DNA from: DATJHM01 sp035493895
GTDB taxonomy: Bacteria > Chloroflexota > Ktedonobacteria > Ktedonobacterales > Ktedonobacteraceae
DNA: 10,883 bases
NCBI GenBank assembly: GCA_035493895.1
Contig: DATJHM010000057.1
Span: forward strand, 1-10,883
Direction of reading: 5' to 3'
Shown: piece after piece, positions 1-6,989 of the stretch
Layout: each line of letters begins with the position of its first letter
How positions within the stretch are numbered: position 1 is the stretch's first letter
Made by a program: the position numbers and the translations under genes
The notes under the pieces: model-generated
What the model was told of the DNA's origin: nothing
What the model saw: only the letters and a program-made list of their open reading frames with translations
The model's database searches: none

Positions 1-141
1 TACCTGATCCTCGATCCCGATTGGAAACCGATTATCTGGAGCCAGGCGGACCGCGCTAAAGGGCAGGCCTGGGGCACGCCGACCGTCGCGACGTTTCATA
101 CCTACGGCACCCCTCCTGTCGTACCCGAAGAACGCAGATGA
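1..141 (+). CDS. C-terminal end of an unidentified protein (5' partial)
   Basis: Frame 1 is open from the window edge to a TGA at 139-141 and gives 46 residues. The stretch includes LDPDWKPIIWSQ and, near the end, GTPTVATFHTYGTPPV, followed by a charged PEERR tail. I do not recognise the family from this fragment. It lies 42 bp before the GntR-type regulator on the same strand, with no terminator-like hairpin between them. It is therefore probably the preceding gene of the same catabolic operon, possibly an enzyme acting upstream of the oxalomesaconate steps; that role is inference. Codon choice is GC-rich like the genes that follow. The start lies outside the window. Confidence 0.6.
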   Translation, partial: YLILDPDWKPIIWSQADRAKGQAWGTPTVATFHTYGTPPVVPEERR

Positions 142-183
142 AAGCATAAGCACACCGTCTTGACGCAATAGAATTGGAACGTT

Positions 184-834
184 ATGGCCCTTAGCGATGA
201 AGCATGTTATGTTCGGCTGCGCGAGGCTATTCTCAGAGAGCAATTTCTCCCGAACGAACGACTCATTGAAATGGATCTCGCGCAAACGCTCGGTGCTGGT
301 CGCGCAGCTATCCGTACCGCTCTAGCTCGTCTGGAACAGGATGGGCTGGTCGAGCGCGAGCGCTATCGCGGGGCACGCGTGCGCCTGATCTCCGAGGCCG
401 AAGCACTCGAGATCCTTGAAGTGCGGGCCGCGCTCGAAAGTCTGGCGGCACGCTATGCGGCCCAGAAGATAACTCCTGAGCAGAGCGACGCGTTATGGAC
501 GCTTCTCGCCGAGCAGCGACACTACATTGATGAGGGCGATCTTTTGCGCAGTTCGGAGACCAATGCTCGCCTGCATCAAACAATTTTGCACATTGCACAG
601 CACCGTATTGCGCTGCGTGTGCTCGATACGCTCAAACCTCAGAATGTTCGCTTTCAATACCGAACGATTCTTGTTCCTGGACGACCTGAGCGTTCTTTTC
701 AAGAGCATCGCGCGATTATCGAGGGGATCACAAACCATGATCCCGAACAGGCAGAGGCCGCGATGCGCCGTCATCTCTCGCTGGTGGCGGAGGCGCTCAG
801 GCAAACCAGAGGGAAAAGAGAAGGCAAATGGTGA
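184..834 (+). CDS. GntR-family transcriptional regulator, FCD subfamily
   Basis: This 216-residue protein is a likely ligand-responsive DNA-binding regulator of the catabolic genes around it. Residues about 8-70 form the GntR winged helix: an initial helix with LREAIL, then LAQTLGAGRAAIRTALARLEQDGLV, with the wing RERYRGARV. Residues about 75-205 form the all-helical FCD ligand domain. Its usual metal-binding set is visible as N127, H131, H175 and H197; Asn replaces the commoner Asp at the first position, which is tolerated in the family. The length is typical for FadR/GntR-FCD proteins. The ATG at 184 begins directly before the DNA-binding domain, though only a weak Shine-Dalgarno precedes it. 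The 3' end overlaps the next gene by 7 bp, so the two are probably translationally coupled. Effector and operator are unknown; a dicarboxylate or aromatic breakdown product is a reasonable guess from context. Confidence 0.93.
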   Translation: MALSDEACYVRLREAILREQFLPNERLIEMDLAQTLGAGRAAIRTALARLEQDGLVERERYRGARVRLISEAEALEILEVRAALESLAARYAAQKITPEQSDALWTLLAEQRHYIDEGDLLRSSETNARLHQTILHIAQHRIALRVLDTLKPQNVRFQYRTILVPGRPERSFQEHRAIIEGITNHDPEQAEAAMRRHLSLVAEALRQTRGKREGKW

Positions 835-1769
835 ATCAAAAGAGCAAACCCCATCACGAAGCACCTTCGGCGCGGGCACGCGATCTGGTGCGGGGCGCGT
901 TTGATCTGCATGTCCATACCGGACCGGACTTACTGCCAAGGAGCGCGTCCGATCTCGAACTGGCATATCGTTGCCGGGAACTTGGCCTGGCCGGTTTCGT
1001 GATCAAGTCCCATTATATCCCCAGTCCCCCCAGAGCTGCCGTGGTCCGCGCACTTGTGCCATCTATTACAGCGCTCGGCTCGGTCGTGCTCAACGCGGCT
1101 ATCGGCGGCATCAATCCGGTAGCCGTCGAGATTGCGGCCCGCGCGGGCGCGCGCATCGTCTGGATGCCAACATTTGATGGCGTCAACGAAATGGGGGGCC
1201 ATTCCTCCTTCCCACCGGGCATCGCGCCCCCACAATGGGCACGTCTCCAGCAGGAGATGCGCGAGCAAGGCATAAGAAGCGAACCGGTTCACGTCATTGA
1301 TGAGCAAGGAGAAGTACTACCAGAAGTACGCAGTGTCCTCCGCCTGATCGCGAAACACCAGATGGTGCTGGCGACGGGACATCTGAACCGCGCTGAGATC
1401 TTCGCTGTGGTTGCCGCCGCTCGCACAGAGGGCGTGCAGGATATCATCATTACCCATCCCGACTACCCGGCGCAGAATCTTTCGCCCGAGGATCAAAGCG
1501 CGCTGGTACAACAGGGAGCCTTTCTCGAACGCTGTTTCGCGCCATCGTATAGCGGCAAGGTTCCCTGGGAGCGCATGTTCGCCACTATCCGCGCGACCGG
1601 CCCCGAACATTCCTTCCTCTCAACCGATCTGGGTCAACCACAAAACCCGCCCATTGAGGATGGTCTGGCCCTGATGGCCGATCAACTCCTCACCGCTGGC
1701 TTCACAGAAGCGGAGATTCAACGCATGGCCGTGACCAATACACGTCGCTTAGCACTGGGAGAAGGATAA
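828..1769 (+). CDS. DUF6282-type amidohydrolase-like metal-dependent hydrolase
   Basis: This 313-residue protein resembles the DUF6282 family, metal hydrolase-like proteins with a TIM-barrel pattern. Visible candidate metal ligands, in order, are H28 and H30 (FDLHVHTGPD), K60 and H62 (VIKSHY), H185 (ATGHL), H210 (IITHPD) and D267 (STDLGQ). This matches the HxH...K/H...H...H...D layout of the amidohydrolase/PHP superfamilies. The C-terminus (VTNTRRLALG) resembles the closing helix common in amidohydrolases. The ATG at 828 overlaps the end of the regulator gene (ATGGTGA), and the galB-like gene starts 3 bp after the stop. The family has no firmly assigned reaction that I know of. Because the next two enzymes use 4-oxalomesaconate and its hydrate, hydrolysis of 2-pyrone-4,6-dicarboxylate (the LigI step) is an attractive candidate role, but this is inference. 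No signal peptide is visible, so it is likely cytosolic. Confidence 0.85.
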   Translation: MVNQKSKPHHEAPSARARDLVRGAFDLHVHTGPDLLPRSASDLELAYRCRELGLAGFVIKSHYIPSPPRAAVVRALVPSITALGSVVLNAAIGGINPVAVEIAARAGARIVWMPTFDGVNEMGGHSSFPPGIAPPQWARLQQEMREQGIRSEPVHVIDEQGEVLPEVRSVLRLIAKHQMVLATGHLNRAEIFAVVAAARTEGVQDIIITHPDYPAQNLSPEDQSALVQQGAFLERCFAPSYSGKVPWERMFATIRATGPEHSFLSTDLGQPQNPPIEDGLALMADQLLTAGFTEAEIQRMAVTNTRRLALGEG

Positions 1770-1772
1770 CGT

Positions 1773-2492
1773 ATGGAGAAACAACGTACGATGCTGGTGG
1801 TCGGCGCACACTCGGCCGATTTCGTCTGGCGCGCCGCCGGAGCTATTGCGGTCCTCACCTCGCAAGGGGGCAAAGCTGTCGTTGTAGCACTGTCCTATGG
1901 AGAACGCGGCGAGTCGGGCGAGTTGTGGAAGGAGCCTGGACAGACGATCGAGAATGTGAAGCGCATCCGTCACGAGGAAGCTTCCCGGGCGGCGGAAGCG
2001 CTGGGAGCGAGTTTCCAGTGCTTTGATCTGGGCGACTACCCGCTCTCGATTGAGCACTCGACCCTGTTGCGCTTAACCGAACTCATCCGCGAAACTGCGC
2101 CCGATGTTATCGTAACCCATACCGAGAAGGATCCCTTTAATCCCGATCATCCTCTGGCCTATGAGGTCACGCAACGCGCGCGCCTGCTGGCAAGCGGAGC
2201 GGGTGTTGCCAGCGGCTTCGTGACGATTCGGCCTCCCGAACTTTTCTTGTTCGAGCCACATCAGCCAGAACAATGCGGCTTTATCCCGACGACATTTGTC
2301 GATATCACGTCCGTGTTTGCGCAGAAGCAGCGGGCGATGGAAGCGATGGCCGCCCAGCACTATCTGCGTCAGTATTATACTGAGCAGGCAGAACATCGCG
2401 CGAATCATGCGCGCCGTGTTTCGGGACAACAAAATATTCGTTTTGCTGAAGCCTTTCAGCGTGTTCTTCCACAGGTGGTGACAACGCTATGA
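1773..2492 (+). CDS. galB: PIG-L-family 4-oxalomesaconate hydratase (GalB-like)
   Basis: This 239-residue zinc-dependent protein of the PIG-L/LmbE fold closely follows what I remember of GalB from Pseudomonas putida. GalB hydrates 4-oxalomesaconate to 4-carboxy-4-hydroxy-2-oxoadipate in gallate/protocatechuate 4,5-cleavage. The deacetylase motif AHPDD is replaced by AHSADFVWRAAGAIA (H13, D16), a GalB hallmark. Other matching segments are SYGERGES (41-48), LGDYP (86-90), KDPFNPDHPLA with the third zinc ligand H126, FEPHQPEQC (160-168) and FVDITS (175-180). The ATG at 1773 is preceded by AGAAGGA at about 9 bp spacing, inside the end of the upstream gene. The stop overlaps the next ATG by 4 bp (ATGA). 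The next gene encodes the aldolase that would use this product, which supports the assignment. A different PIG-L hydrolase or deacetylase activity cannot be excluded. Confidence 0.85.
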   Translation: MEKQRTMLVVGAHSADFVWRAAGAIAVLTSQGGKAVVVALSYGERGESGELWKEPGQTIENVKRIRHEEASRAAEALGASFQCFDLGDYPLSIEHSTLLRLTELIRETAPDVIVTHTEKDPFNPDHPLAYEVTQRARLLASGAGVASGFVTIRPPELFLFEPHQPEQCGFIPTTFVDITSVFAQKQRAMEAMAAQHYLRQYYTEQAEHRANHARRVSGQQNIRFAEAFQRVLPQVVTTL

Positions 2493-3112
2493 ATAATCTC
2501 GACATGCAACGCTTTGCCCATTATGGCGTGGCAACCGTCTACGAGGCTGCGGGCGGCAAAGGGATCATCGATCTGCCTCTGATCCAGATTATCCCGGGCA
2601 GCAGGGTCGCGGGACCTGCTCGCACGGTGCGCTGTGGGCAAAATGATAATCTGATGGTCCATGCCGTACTCGCTCAGGTTCAACCAGGCGAAGTGCTGGT
2701 CCTGACCATGCCCGAGCCAGCGCCGATCGCGCTGGTAGGAGATTTACTGGCGACGCAGGCCCTGGTTCACAAGGTTGCCGCGATCCTGATCGATGCAGCG
2801 GTACGCGATGTGGAGGAGCTTCGGGCGCTCGGCCTCCCCATCTGGGCCAGCTGGATACGTGTACGCAGCGCAACAAAGAAGATCGTAGGCACCATTAACG
2901 AGCCCGTGAGCATGGGAGGGGCAACGATAACGCCTGGCGATATTGTTCTCCTCGATGCAGATGGTGCCGTAGTCATCCCACCAGAAGCAGCCGAACAGGT
3001 ATTGCAGGCCGCGCAGGCGCGCGAGGAGCGCGAAGCCGCTCTGAGAAGCAAATTGCAGCAAGGGCAACTTTCGTACGATCTGCACGGCTTGCGTGCGCTT
3101 GTCGAAGAATAA
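2489..3112 (+). CDS. RraA-fold aldolase, probable 4-carboxy-4-hydroxy-2-oxoadipate aldolase/oxaloacetate decarboxylase
   Basis: This 207-residue protein has the RraA/HMG-CHA aldolase fold. CHA aldolase (GalC/LigK/ProA) splits 4-carboxy-4-hydroxy-2-oxoadipate to pyruvate and oxaloacetate with a divalent metal. The class II pyruvate aldolase signature is complete: D85 in GDLLATQ, twenty residues, then R106-D107 and E110 (RDVEE). Family segments GLPIWA, GDIVLLDADGAVVIP and SYDLHGLR near the C-terminus are also present. RraA proteins that only inhibit RNase E usually lack this full set, so an enzyme is favoured. AGGTGGTG lies about 9 bp before the ATG, and the start overlaps the end of the galB-like gene by 4 bp, so translation is probably coupled. 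It is the last gene of the operon and is followed by a stem-loop shared with the convergent gene. The exact substrate is inferred from motif and neighbour; related 4-hydroxy-4-methyl-2-oxoglutarate activity is likely too. Confidence 0.88.
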   Translation: MNNLDMQRFAHYGVATVYEAAGGKGIIDLPLIQIIPGSRVAGPARTVRCGQNDNLMVHAVLAQVQPGEVLVLTMPEPAPIALVGDLLATQALVHKVAAILIDAAVRDVEELRALGLPIWASWIRVRSATKKIVGTINEPVSMGGATITPGDIVLLDADGAVVIPPEAAEQVLQAAQAREEREAALRSKLQQGQLSYDLHGLRALVEE

Positions 3113-3158
3113 CAGGCAATCGAGACACCCATTCACGTTTTTACACGTAGCAATTAAG

Positions 3159-3212
3159 CAAGAAGCATCATGAAGAAGAACAAGAAGCATTTATCCTGCT
3201 CTTCTTCATGAT
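3159..3212. terminator. Stem-loop between convergent genes (possible bidirectional terminator) with a 10-bp direct repeat
   Basis: A perfect 13-bp inverted repeat has arms at 3167-3179 (ATCATGAAGAAGA) and 3200-3212, with a 20-nt loop. It lies about 55 bp after the aldolase stop and covers the stop codon of the convergent minus-strand gene. The decamer CAAGAAGCAT also occurs twice in direct orientation (3159-3168 and 3181-3190). Position argues for a shared terminator, but neither strand shows a T-run after the stem. It could instead act with Rho or simply stabilise both 3' ends. Confidence 0.45.
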
Positions 3213-3574
3213 TGTGCCTCCTCATCCTGCAATTCCGTCTCTGGCTGCCAGACGCGCATGCCTCGCTCATCATCATCCATATCCCGAAGCCATCTTGGAA
3301 GATTGTCGTTTGAGAGAGAACGGTGATTCATATAAATGTAGAGTTCCTGGGACTGCTTATGATACCGATGGATATACGCATCAATCTCGAAAGGATCGAG
3401 CGCTCCTGTATGACGCTTTTCTAACACGGCAAAAAGATTCTCCTGGAGTCCGGACAGTTTTTTTGCATAGTACGCTCCAATCTGCTCTCTCGCCTGCGCT
3501 CGCTCCTTCTTTGTCAAACTTCCTGTTTCTGCTACCTTTAAAAGCTCCTGTATTTTCATAGGATCGTATGACAT
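3206..3574 (-). CDS. Hypothetical 122-residue soluble protein
   Basis: I do not recognise this family. The start is well supported: GGAGGTGA (complement of 3578-3585) stands a few bases before ATG 3574. The protein has no signal peptide or membrane segment. Residues about 5-55 look helical and basic (KIQELLKVAETGSLTKKERAQAREQ and onward). Residues 60-85 are rich in Tyr and His (IDAYIHRYHKQ, YIYMNH). The C-terminus from residue 98 is strongly acidic (RDMDDDERG, TELQDEEAQS). It is the third gene after the receptor-like protein and the formyltransferase on the same strand, with a 118-bp gap to the latter. That gap contains a 12-bp palindrome TATCATATGATA at 3670-3681 that may carry a separate promoter or operator. 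Function is unknown. Confidence 0.75.
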   Translation of the reverse strand: MSYDPMKIQELLKVAETGSLTKKERAQAREQIGAYYAKKLSGLQENLFAVLEKRHTGALDPFEIDAYIHRYHKQSQELYIYMNHRSLSNDNLPRWLRDMDDDERGMRVWQPETELQDEEAQS

Positions 3575-3692
3575 GGCTCACCTCCGAACGCTGTCATCTG
3601 GCTTTTTCGTATGAGCAAAAATCGCCTTCCCCTTACTCAGACAAATATTTCCCAGCTTTTTTCCTGCTCTATCATATGATACATACAATAGG

Positions 3693-4628
3693 CTAACCCA
3701 GATACTCTCCCATGTGTTGAAAATAGTCATTCGCGCTCATGACTTCCCCCCCTTCCTCCTGGACCGACTCGATCACAATCCCCTGGTTCTCATGCACACA
3801 GGATGCATTCCCCAGCACCACGACGCCATGAGCAAGGCGATGAAAAATTCTCCCTGGCGTTCCACAGAAACTTTTTTGCGGCAATGAAGCTTTTTTTATG
3901 TTCAGTTTCTTCCCTTTATAAAAAGTAAATGCGTTCGGATACGGATCTGATTGCGCTCGAATGAGATTAAATATTCTACTCACGTCCATGTTCCAATCAA
4001 TGAAACTATCACGTTCAGAACGTTTATGAAAAAAGCTTGCCTGGCTCTTTTCCTGCGGAACAGGTTGCACAGTGCCATCTTCTATCGCATCAAGTGCCTG
4101 TAACGGTAAGCTGGCAACCAGCGGTATGATCTTATAAAAAATATCCGTGGCCGTCTCTGTTGGACCAATCGAGACGGCCTCCTGCATGATAATATCGCCC
4201 AGATCAAATTCTTCATTCAGAAAATGGACCGTCACGCCCGTTTGTTTCTCACCATTGGCGACTGCCCAATTAATAGGCGCAAAACCACCATATTTAGGAA
4301 GCAGAGCATCATGAATATTAATGCCACCGAATCGAGCCAGAGAATACAGTGCAGGACTGACCCAGGTTCGCCAATCAGAAAGAACCAGGATATCAGGCTC
4401 GACTTCCCTTATCATCTCTATCGCCCTTCTCTCATGGAGATATTGCTGTTCCAGTACAGGTATTCCGTGAGCATAGGCGAGCTCTTTCACTGAGTCATTC
4501 CAGAGCACTTCGTAGATCTGCTGACTTTCAGGATGGGTACAGACTAATGGAACTTCATGCCTGGACGCAAGTAATGCCTTCAATGTCTCATAACCCCAGG
4601 TTTGAAATCCCATAAAAACTACTCTCAT
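3693..4628 (-). CDS. Stand-alone formyltransferase (methionyl-tRNA formyltransferase/ArnA-N-type)
   Basis: This protein transfers a formyl group from 10-formyltetrahydrofolate to an amine. It is 311 residues from ATG 4628. The N-terminal Rossmann-like catalytic domain (residues 1 to about 200) has the triad N104, H106 and D142, with the same spacing as N102/H104/D140 of ArnA. It lies in GGINIHDALLPKYGG and FDLGDI; the usual SLLP is ALLP here. The C-terminal OB-like part has FIDWNMDVSRIFNLIRAQSDPYPNAFTF, which is typical of the Fmt/ArnA superfamily. A TTG codon three bases upstream would add one Met, but ATG 4628 is better placed 7 nt after AGGAAGG. Substrate is uncertain: sugar N-formylation or another small amine fits better than initiator tRNA, because no def or other translation gene is nearby. 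It begins about 44 bp after the receptor gene stop, so the two are probably one transcript. Confidence 0.85.
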   Translation of the reverse strand: MRVVFMGFQTWGYETLKALLASRHEVPLVCTHPESQQIYEVLWNDSVKELAYAHGIPVLEQQYLHERRAIEMIREVEPDILVLSDWRTWVSPALYSLARFGGINIHDALLPKYGGFAPINWAVANGEKQTGVTVHFLNEEFDLGDIIMQEAVSIGPTETATDIFYKIIPLVASLPLQALDAIEDGTVQPVPQEKSQASFFHKRSERDSFIDWNMDVSRIFNLIRAQSDPYPNAFTFYKGKKLNIKKASLPQKSFCGTPGRIFHRLAHGVVVLGNASCVHENQGIVIESVQEEGGEVMSANDYFQHMGEYLG

Positions 4629-4635
4629 CAACGAT

Positions 4636-4642
4636 CCTTCCT
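4636..4642 (-). promoter_or_regulatory. Ribosome binding site deciding the formyltransferase start
   Basis: The minus-strand sequence AGGAAGG is 7 nt from ATG 4628 but only 4 nt from the overlapping TTG at 4631. This favours the ATG as the start. Confidence 0.6.
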
Positions 4643-4672
4643 CGGTGTAATTTATGATGGCCTACACGACGT

Positions 4673-6541
4673 TCACGGTGTTGCATTACTGCAAGAACCC
4701 TTGAGAAAACAGCCCTGGACGCTTTCGAGAATCTCTTTCCCCTGCGCATCTACTCTCAATATCACGACCGCCTTATTGATTGGGTTCCCATCAGGCCCTA
4801 GCGAGATTTGTCCACTGGCACCTTGGACTGCCTGATTGCCCTGCACTTTTGCTAATGCCTGCTGAATATCATCAGGGGTCAAACTGGGACTGTTCGTCAA
4901 CACAATTTTGGCGGCCTGGGCAAATGCCAGGGTGGCATCGTAGGCCAGAATCACATCACTACTGGCGCGGGTATAATGGTATTTCGTAAAAGGGTCTGGT
5001 CCTGAGCAGGCAGTTTGCGCAAAAAATGCGGTGGCATATTCACAAAAAAAGCGCGGCGGACTTAAATGCTGAAAAGTCCATTCATCTGGATACGCAAATG
5101 CAGTAAAGTATAAACGACCATAGGCATTAGGTGGATAGCTCCCGGAACGATAGCTCCCGGTGACATACAATGCATCGCCTCCCAGCACGCGGAGATCTGC
5201 ATACGTTGGGGAGGTCGGCAGAATATCCAGTAAAGGGGATGCGTCATCAGCATAACCAGAAAAGTAGATCAAATCTAAATCCGGCGCTTGCTTCAATGCA
5301 TCACGCAATAAGGAAATCATGTAATCGGTATTTGTTTTTCCGACTGTATAAAACTCTTTAATGACCGTTTTATGCGCAGCCGATTCAAATGTTCTAATAA
5401 AAGCTTCTCCTAAGCTACGACTATAAGAATCGGTAGGGTCATAAAAAACGGCAACCTTTTTCGCCTGCAATTGTTGCATCGCATAGGGCACGACGGCTTT
5501 AGCCTGACTCGAATCAACCGCTGCCACACGCCAGAAATAGGAGGTGCCAGTTAAAGAGTCACTGGATGCGCTGGGTGATACCATCGGGATATGCGCCGGG
5601 GCCAGCACTTGTATCGCACTGATAGACTGACCGCTGAAGGTCCAACCAATGACGCCTGCGATACGGTATGCTGCGGCCTTTTGCACAATCATTGCGGCCA
5701 GATCACTTGCATAGGTTGCGCGTTCACCCGAGTTACGACCAGATCCAGAATTGGCAATCAGGATGCGTATTTGCGTACAACGTGGCAGCGCACAGGACGT
5801 ATTGATCTCCTTTTGAGCTACATAAACGCCCTGCGCATTATCTCGACCAAGATTAAACTCGAACCCGGTAAGAATGGTTGCTAATACGATATTTATATAA
5901 GGATAATGAGATTGTAATACACGCTGATCTTCCAGATAGATCAGCATTTCTGCATCGTTCGTTACACCAGCCGCTTGCCAGAGCGCTCTTGCTTCATCCA
6001 CATGCCCTGCATTCAATTTCGTGAGCACTTGATCTTTCAACTGGGCATAGTGTGATACTCTTTCCAGCGGATTAACATCAAACGAAAATGCGCCGTCGCT
6101 TATGCCAATACATTCCCCATCTGCCGCCTGTGCTATTTTTGTGTCGGAAACGATCGCTGTACCCACTTTTACCATCTGTGCGCTACATGAATCTGAAACC
6201 ATCGGCGGCGGAAAAAGATGCTGCATCACTGGTTGCAATACTGTAATAACCAGCATAATAATTGAGCAGGTCAAGAGTATGTAGTGTGGAGAGGAAGTTC
6301 TTCTGAAGGTCCATCTTGGCGGAGAAAGTCTGACCCTTGGCAGTGAGGGCAGCAATTGGAAAAAGGTGAAGGCTGTCCCCATAATCGCGATTGTGATCGT
6401 GAGGAGATTATAGAGTGATCCCTGGCTCGAAATGATGCCTATTGTGAGACTCATTAAGAAGAAAAAACCTGCAACTACCGCCAAAATACGTGAGCGATTG
6501 TTATTCTGATAATTTGAGGGATCATCTGTGCGCATTCGCAT
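4673..6541 (-). CDS. Membrane-anchored receptor-like type 1 periplasmic binding protein (LivK/ANF-receptor fold)
   Basis: This 622-residue protein binds an unknown ligand outside the cell. Hydrophobic helices at about 19-37, 43-63 and 87-108 give three membrane passes. The loop between helices 2 and 3 is Arg-rich (RVR, FRR) and so likely cytoplasmic, placing the rest outside. Residues about 116-215 form a linker with CIGISDGAFSF and a short TPR-like helical pair (LNAGHVDEARALWQAAG). From about 215 to 605 it matches the type 1 binding fold: VYVAQKEIN, AGVIGWTFSGQS, IPMVSPSASSDSL, FWRVAAVDSSQAKAV, KKVAVFYDPTDSYSRSLGEAF and the DVILAYDATLAFA hinge region. Extracellular cysteines occur in near pairs (119/144, 250/255, 500/512, 611/617). 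AGGAG lies 3 nt before ATG 6541 and 9 nt before the in-frame ATG 6535, so either start is possible. Ordinary LivK proteins are about 370-400 residues with a simple signal peptide, and no ABC transporter genes are nearby. A signalling or sensing role is plausible. Confidence 0.85.
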   Translation of the reverse strand: MRMRTDDPSNYQNNNRSRILAVVAGFFFLMSLTIGIISSQGSLYNLLTITIAIMGTAFTFFQLLPSLPRVRLSPPRWTFRRTSSPHYILLTCSIIMLVITVLQPVMQHLFPPPMVSDSCSAQMVKVGTAIVSDTKIAQAADGECIGISDGAFSFDVNPLERVSHYAQLKDQVLTKLNAGHVDEARALWQAAGVTNDAEMLIYLEDQRVLQSHYPYINIVLATILTGFEFNLGRDNAQGVYVAQKEINTSCALPRCTQIRILIANSGSGRNSGERATYASDLAAMIVQKAAAYRIAGVIGWTFSGQSISAIQVLAPAHIPMVSPSASSDSLTGTSYFWRVAAVDSSQAKAVVPYAMQQLQAKKVAVFYDPTDSYSRSLGEAFIRTFESAAHKTVIKEFYTVGKTNTDYMISLLRDALKQAPDLDLIYFSGYADDASPLLDILPTSPTYADLRVLGGDALYVTGSYRSGSYPPNAYGRLYFTAFAYPDEWTFQHLSPPRFFCEYATAFFAQTACSGPDPFTKYHYTRASSDVILAYDATLAFAQAAKIVLTNSPSLTPDDIQQALAKVQGNQAVQGASGQISLGPDGNPINKAVVILRVDAQGKEILESVQGCFLKGSCSNATP

Positions 6542-6708
6542 CTTCTCCTATATACAGTACAACAAACTCATACTCTCTTTAAGACGTTCTTTCCCGCTGA
6601 AAATGCATTCTTTCTTGTGTGAACGACGAAAATCTGTACCGCATTCATTTTTTACACTTGCGCCTTTTAAAAAGTCCTGTATACATAAATAGACAAAAAG
6701 TAATTTAT

Positions 6709-6737
6709 TTGGCAAAAATTCAAATACATTGTATAAT
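6709..6737 (+). promoter_or_regulatory. Strong sigma70-like promoter (TTGGCA-17-TATAAT)
   Basis: TTGGCA at 6709-6714 and a perfect TATAAT at 6732-6737 are separated by exactly 17 bp. Transcription would begin near 6744 and run toward feoA with a leader of about 370 nt. The flanks are very AT-rich, as in strong promoters. No terminator-like element with a T-run was seen between it and feoA. Confidence 0.65.
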
Positions 6738-6930
6738 ACTTTTCATAATAATACATTTTTTAACTCACGACAAGAGTTCAAAAGTAGAAGACAGGACCTC
6801 CCTCTCTTTTTTCGCGTTTTCACGTTTTTCTCATCCTTAGCTGCCAAACTTGCACACCCCACAAAATCGATCAACCCTACTCCCTTAGTGGAGCAATACG
6901 CCTCAGTGATGGGATTGAAAGCCCACAATC

Positions 6931-6955
6931 CGTTTGTGATGCGTTTGTGTCACAA
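6931..6955. repeat. Direct and inverted repeat cluster, possible regulator site
   Basis: CGTTTGTG occurs twice in direct orientation (6931-6938 and 6942-6949), one helical turn (11 bp) apart. The second copy is the left part of TTGTG-T-CACAA (6945-6955). The cluster ends a few bases upstream of the -35 box of the nearer feo promoter, a usual place for an activator. Confidence 0.35.
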
Positions 6956-6960
6956 CTTCA

Positions 6961-6989
6961 TTGCCTTCCTCTTACGCTGATGCTAATAT
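6961..6989 (+). promoter_or_regulatory. Second sigma70-like promoter before feoA (TTGCCT-17-TAATAT)
   Basis: TTGCCT (6961-6966) and TAATAT (6984-6989) are 17 bp apart, each matching consensus at four of six bases. The predicted start near 6996 would give a leader of about 115 nt that begins just before the foldable segment 7015-7081. It is weaker in sequence than the promoter at 6709-6737, as expected for a regulated promoter. Confidence 0.5.

Noticed and set aside
493..966. Long minus-strand open frames opposite the GntR and DUF6282 genes
   Set aside because: They lie fully antisense to well-supported conserved proteins and encode no recognisable motif; they are a by-product of GC-rich codon use.
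2489..3112. Annotation as RraA, regulator of ribonuclease E activity
   Set aside because: The full aldolase signature D-x20-R-D-x2-E is present and the neighbour is a GalB-like hydratase, so an enzyme is favoured.
6912..6931. GATTGAAAG resembling a CRISPR repeat end
   Set aside because: Single copy with no spaced repeats; it is better explained as a small hairpin.
6934..6955. CRP/FNR-type site TGTGA...TCACA
   Set aside because: The half-sites are 10 bp apart instead of 6, so it does not fit the known CRP consensus.
6729..6980. Open frame of 83 codons in the feo control region, and its 23-codon end from ATG 6908
   Set aside because: The long frame starts at a TTG inside the promoter region, has no ribosome binding site and unremarkable composition; the short ATG version also lacks a Shine-Dalgarno.
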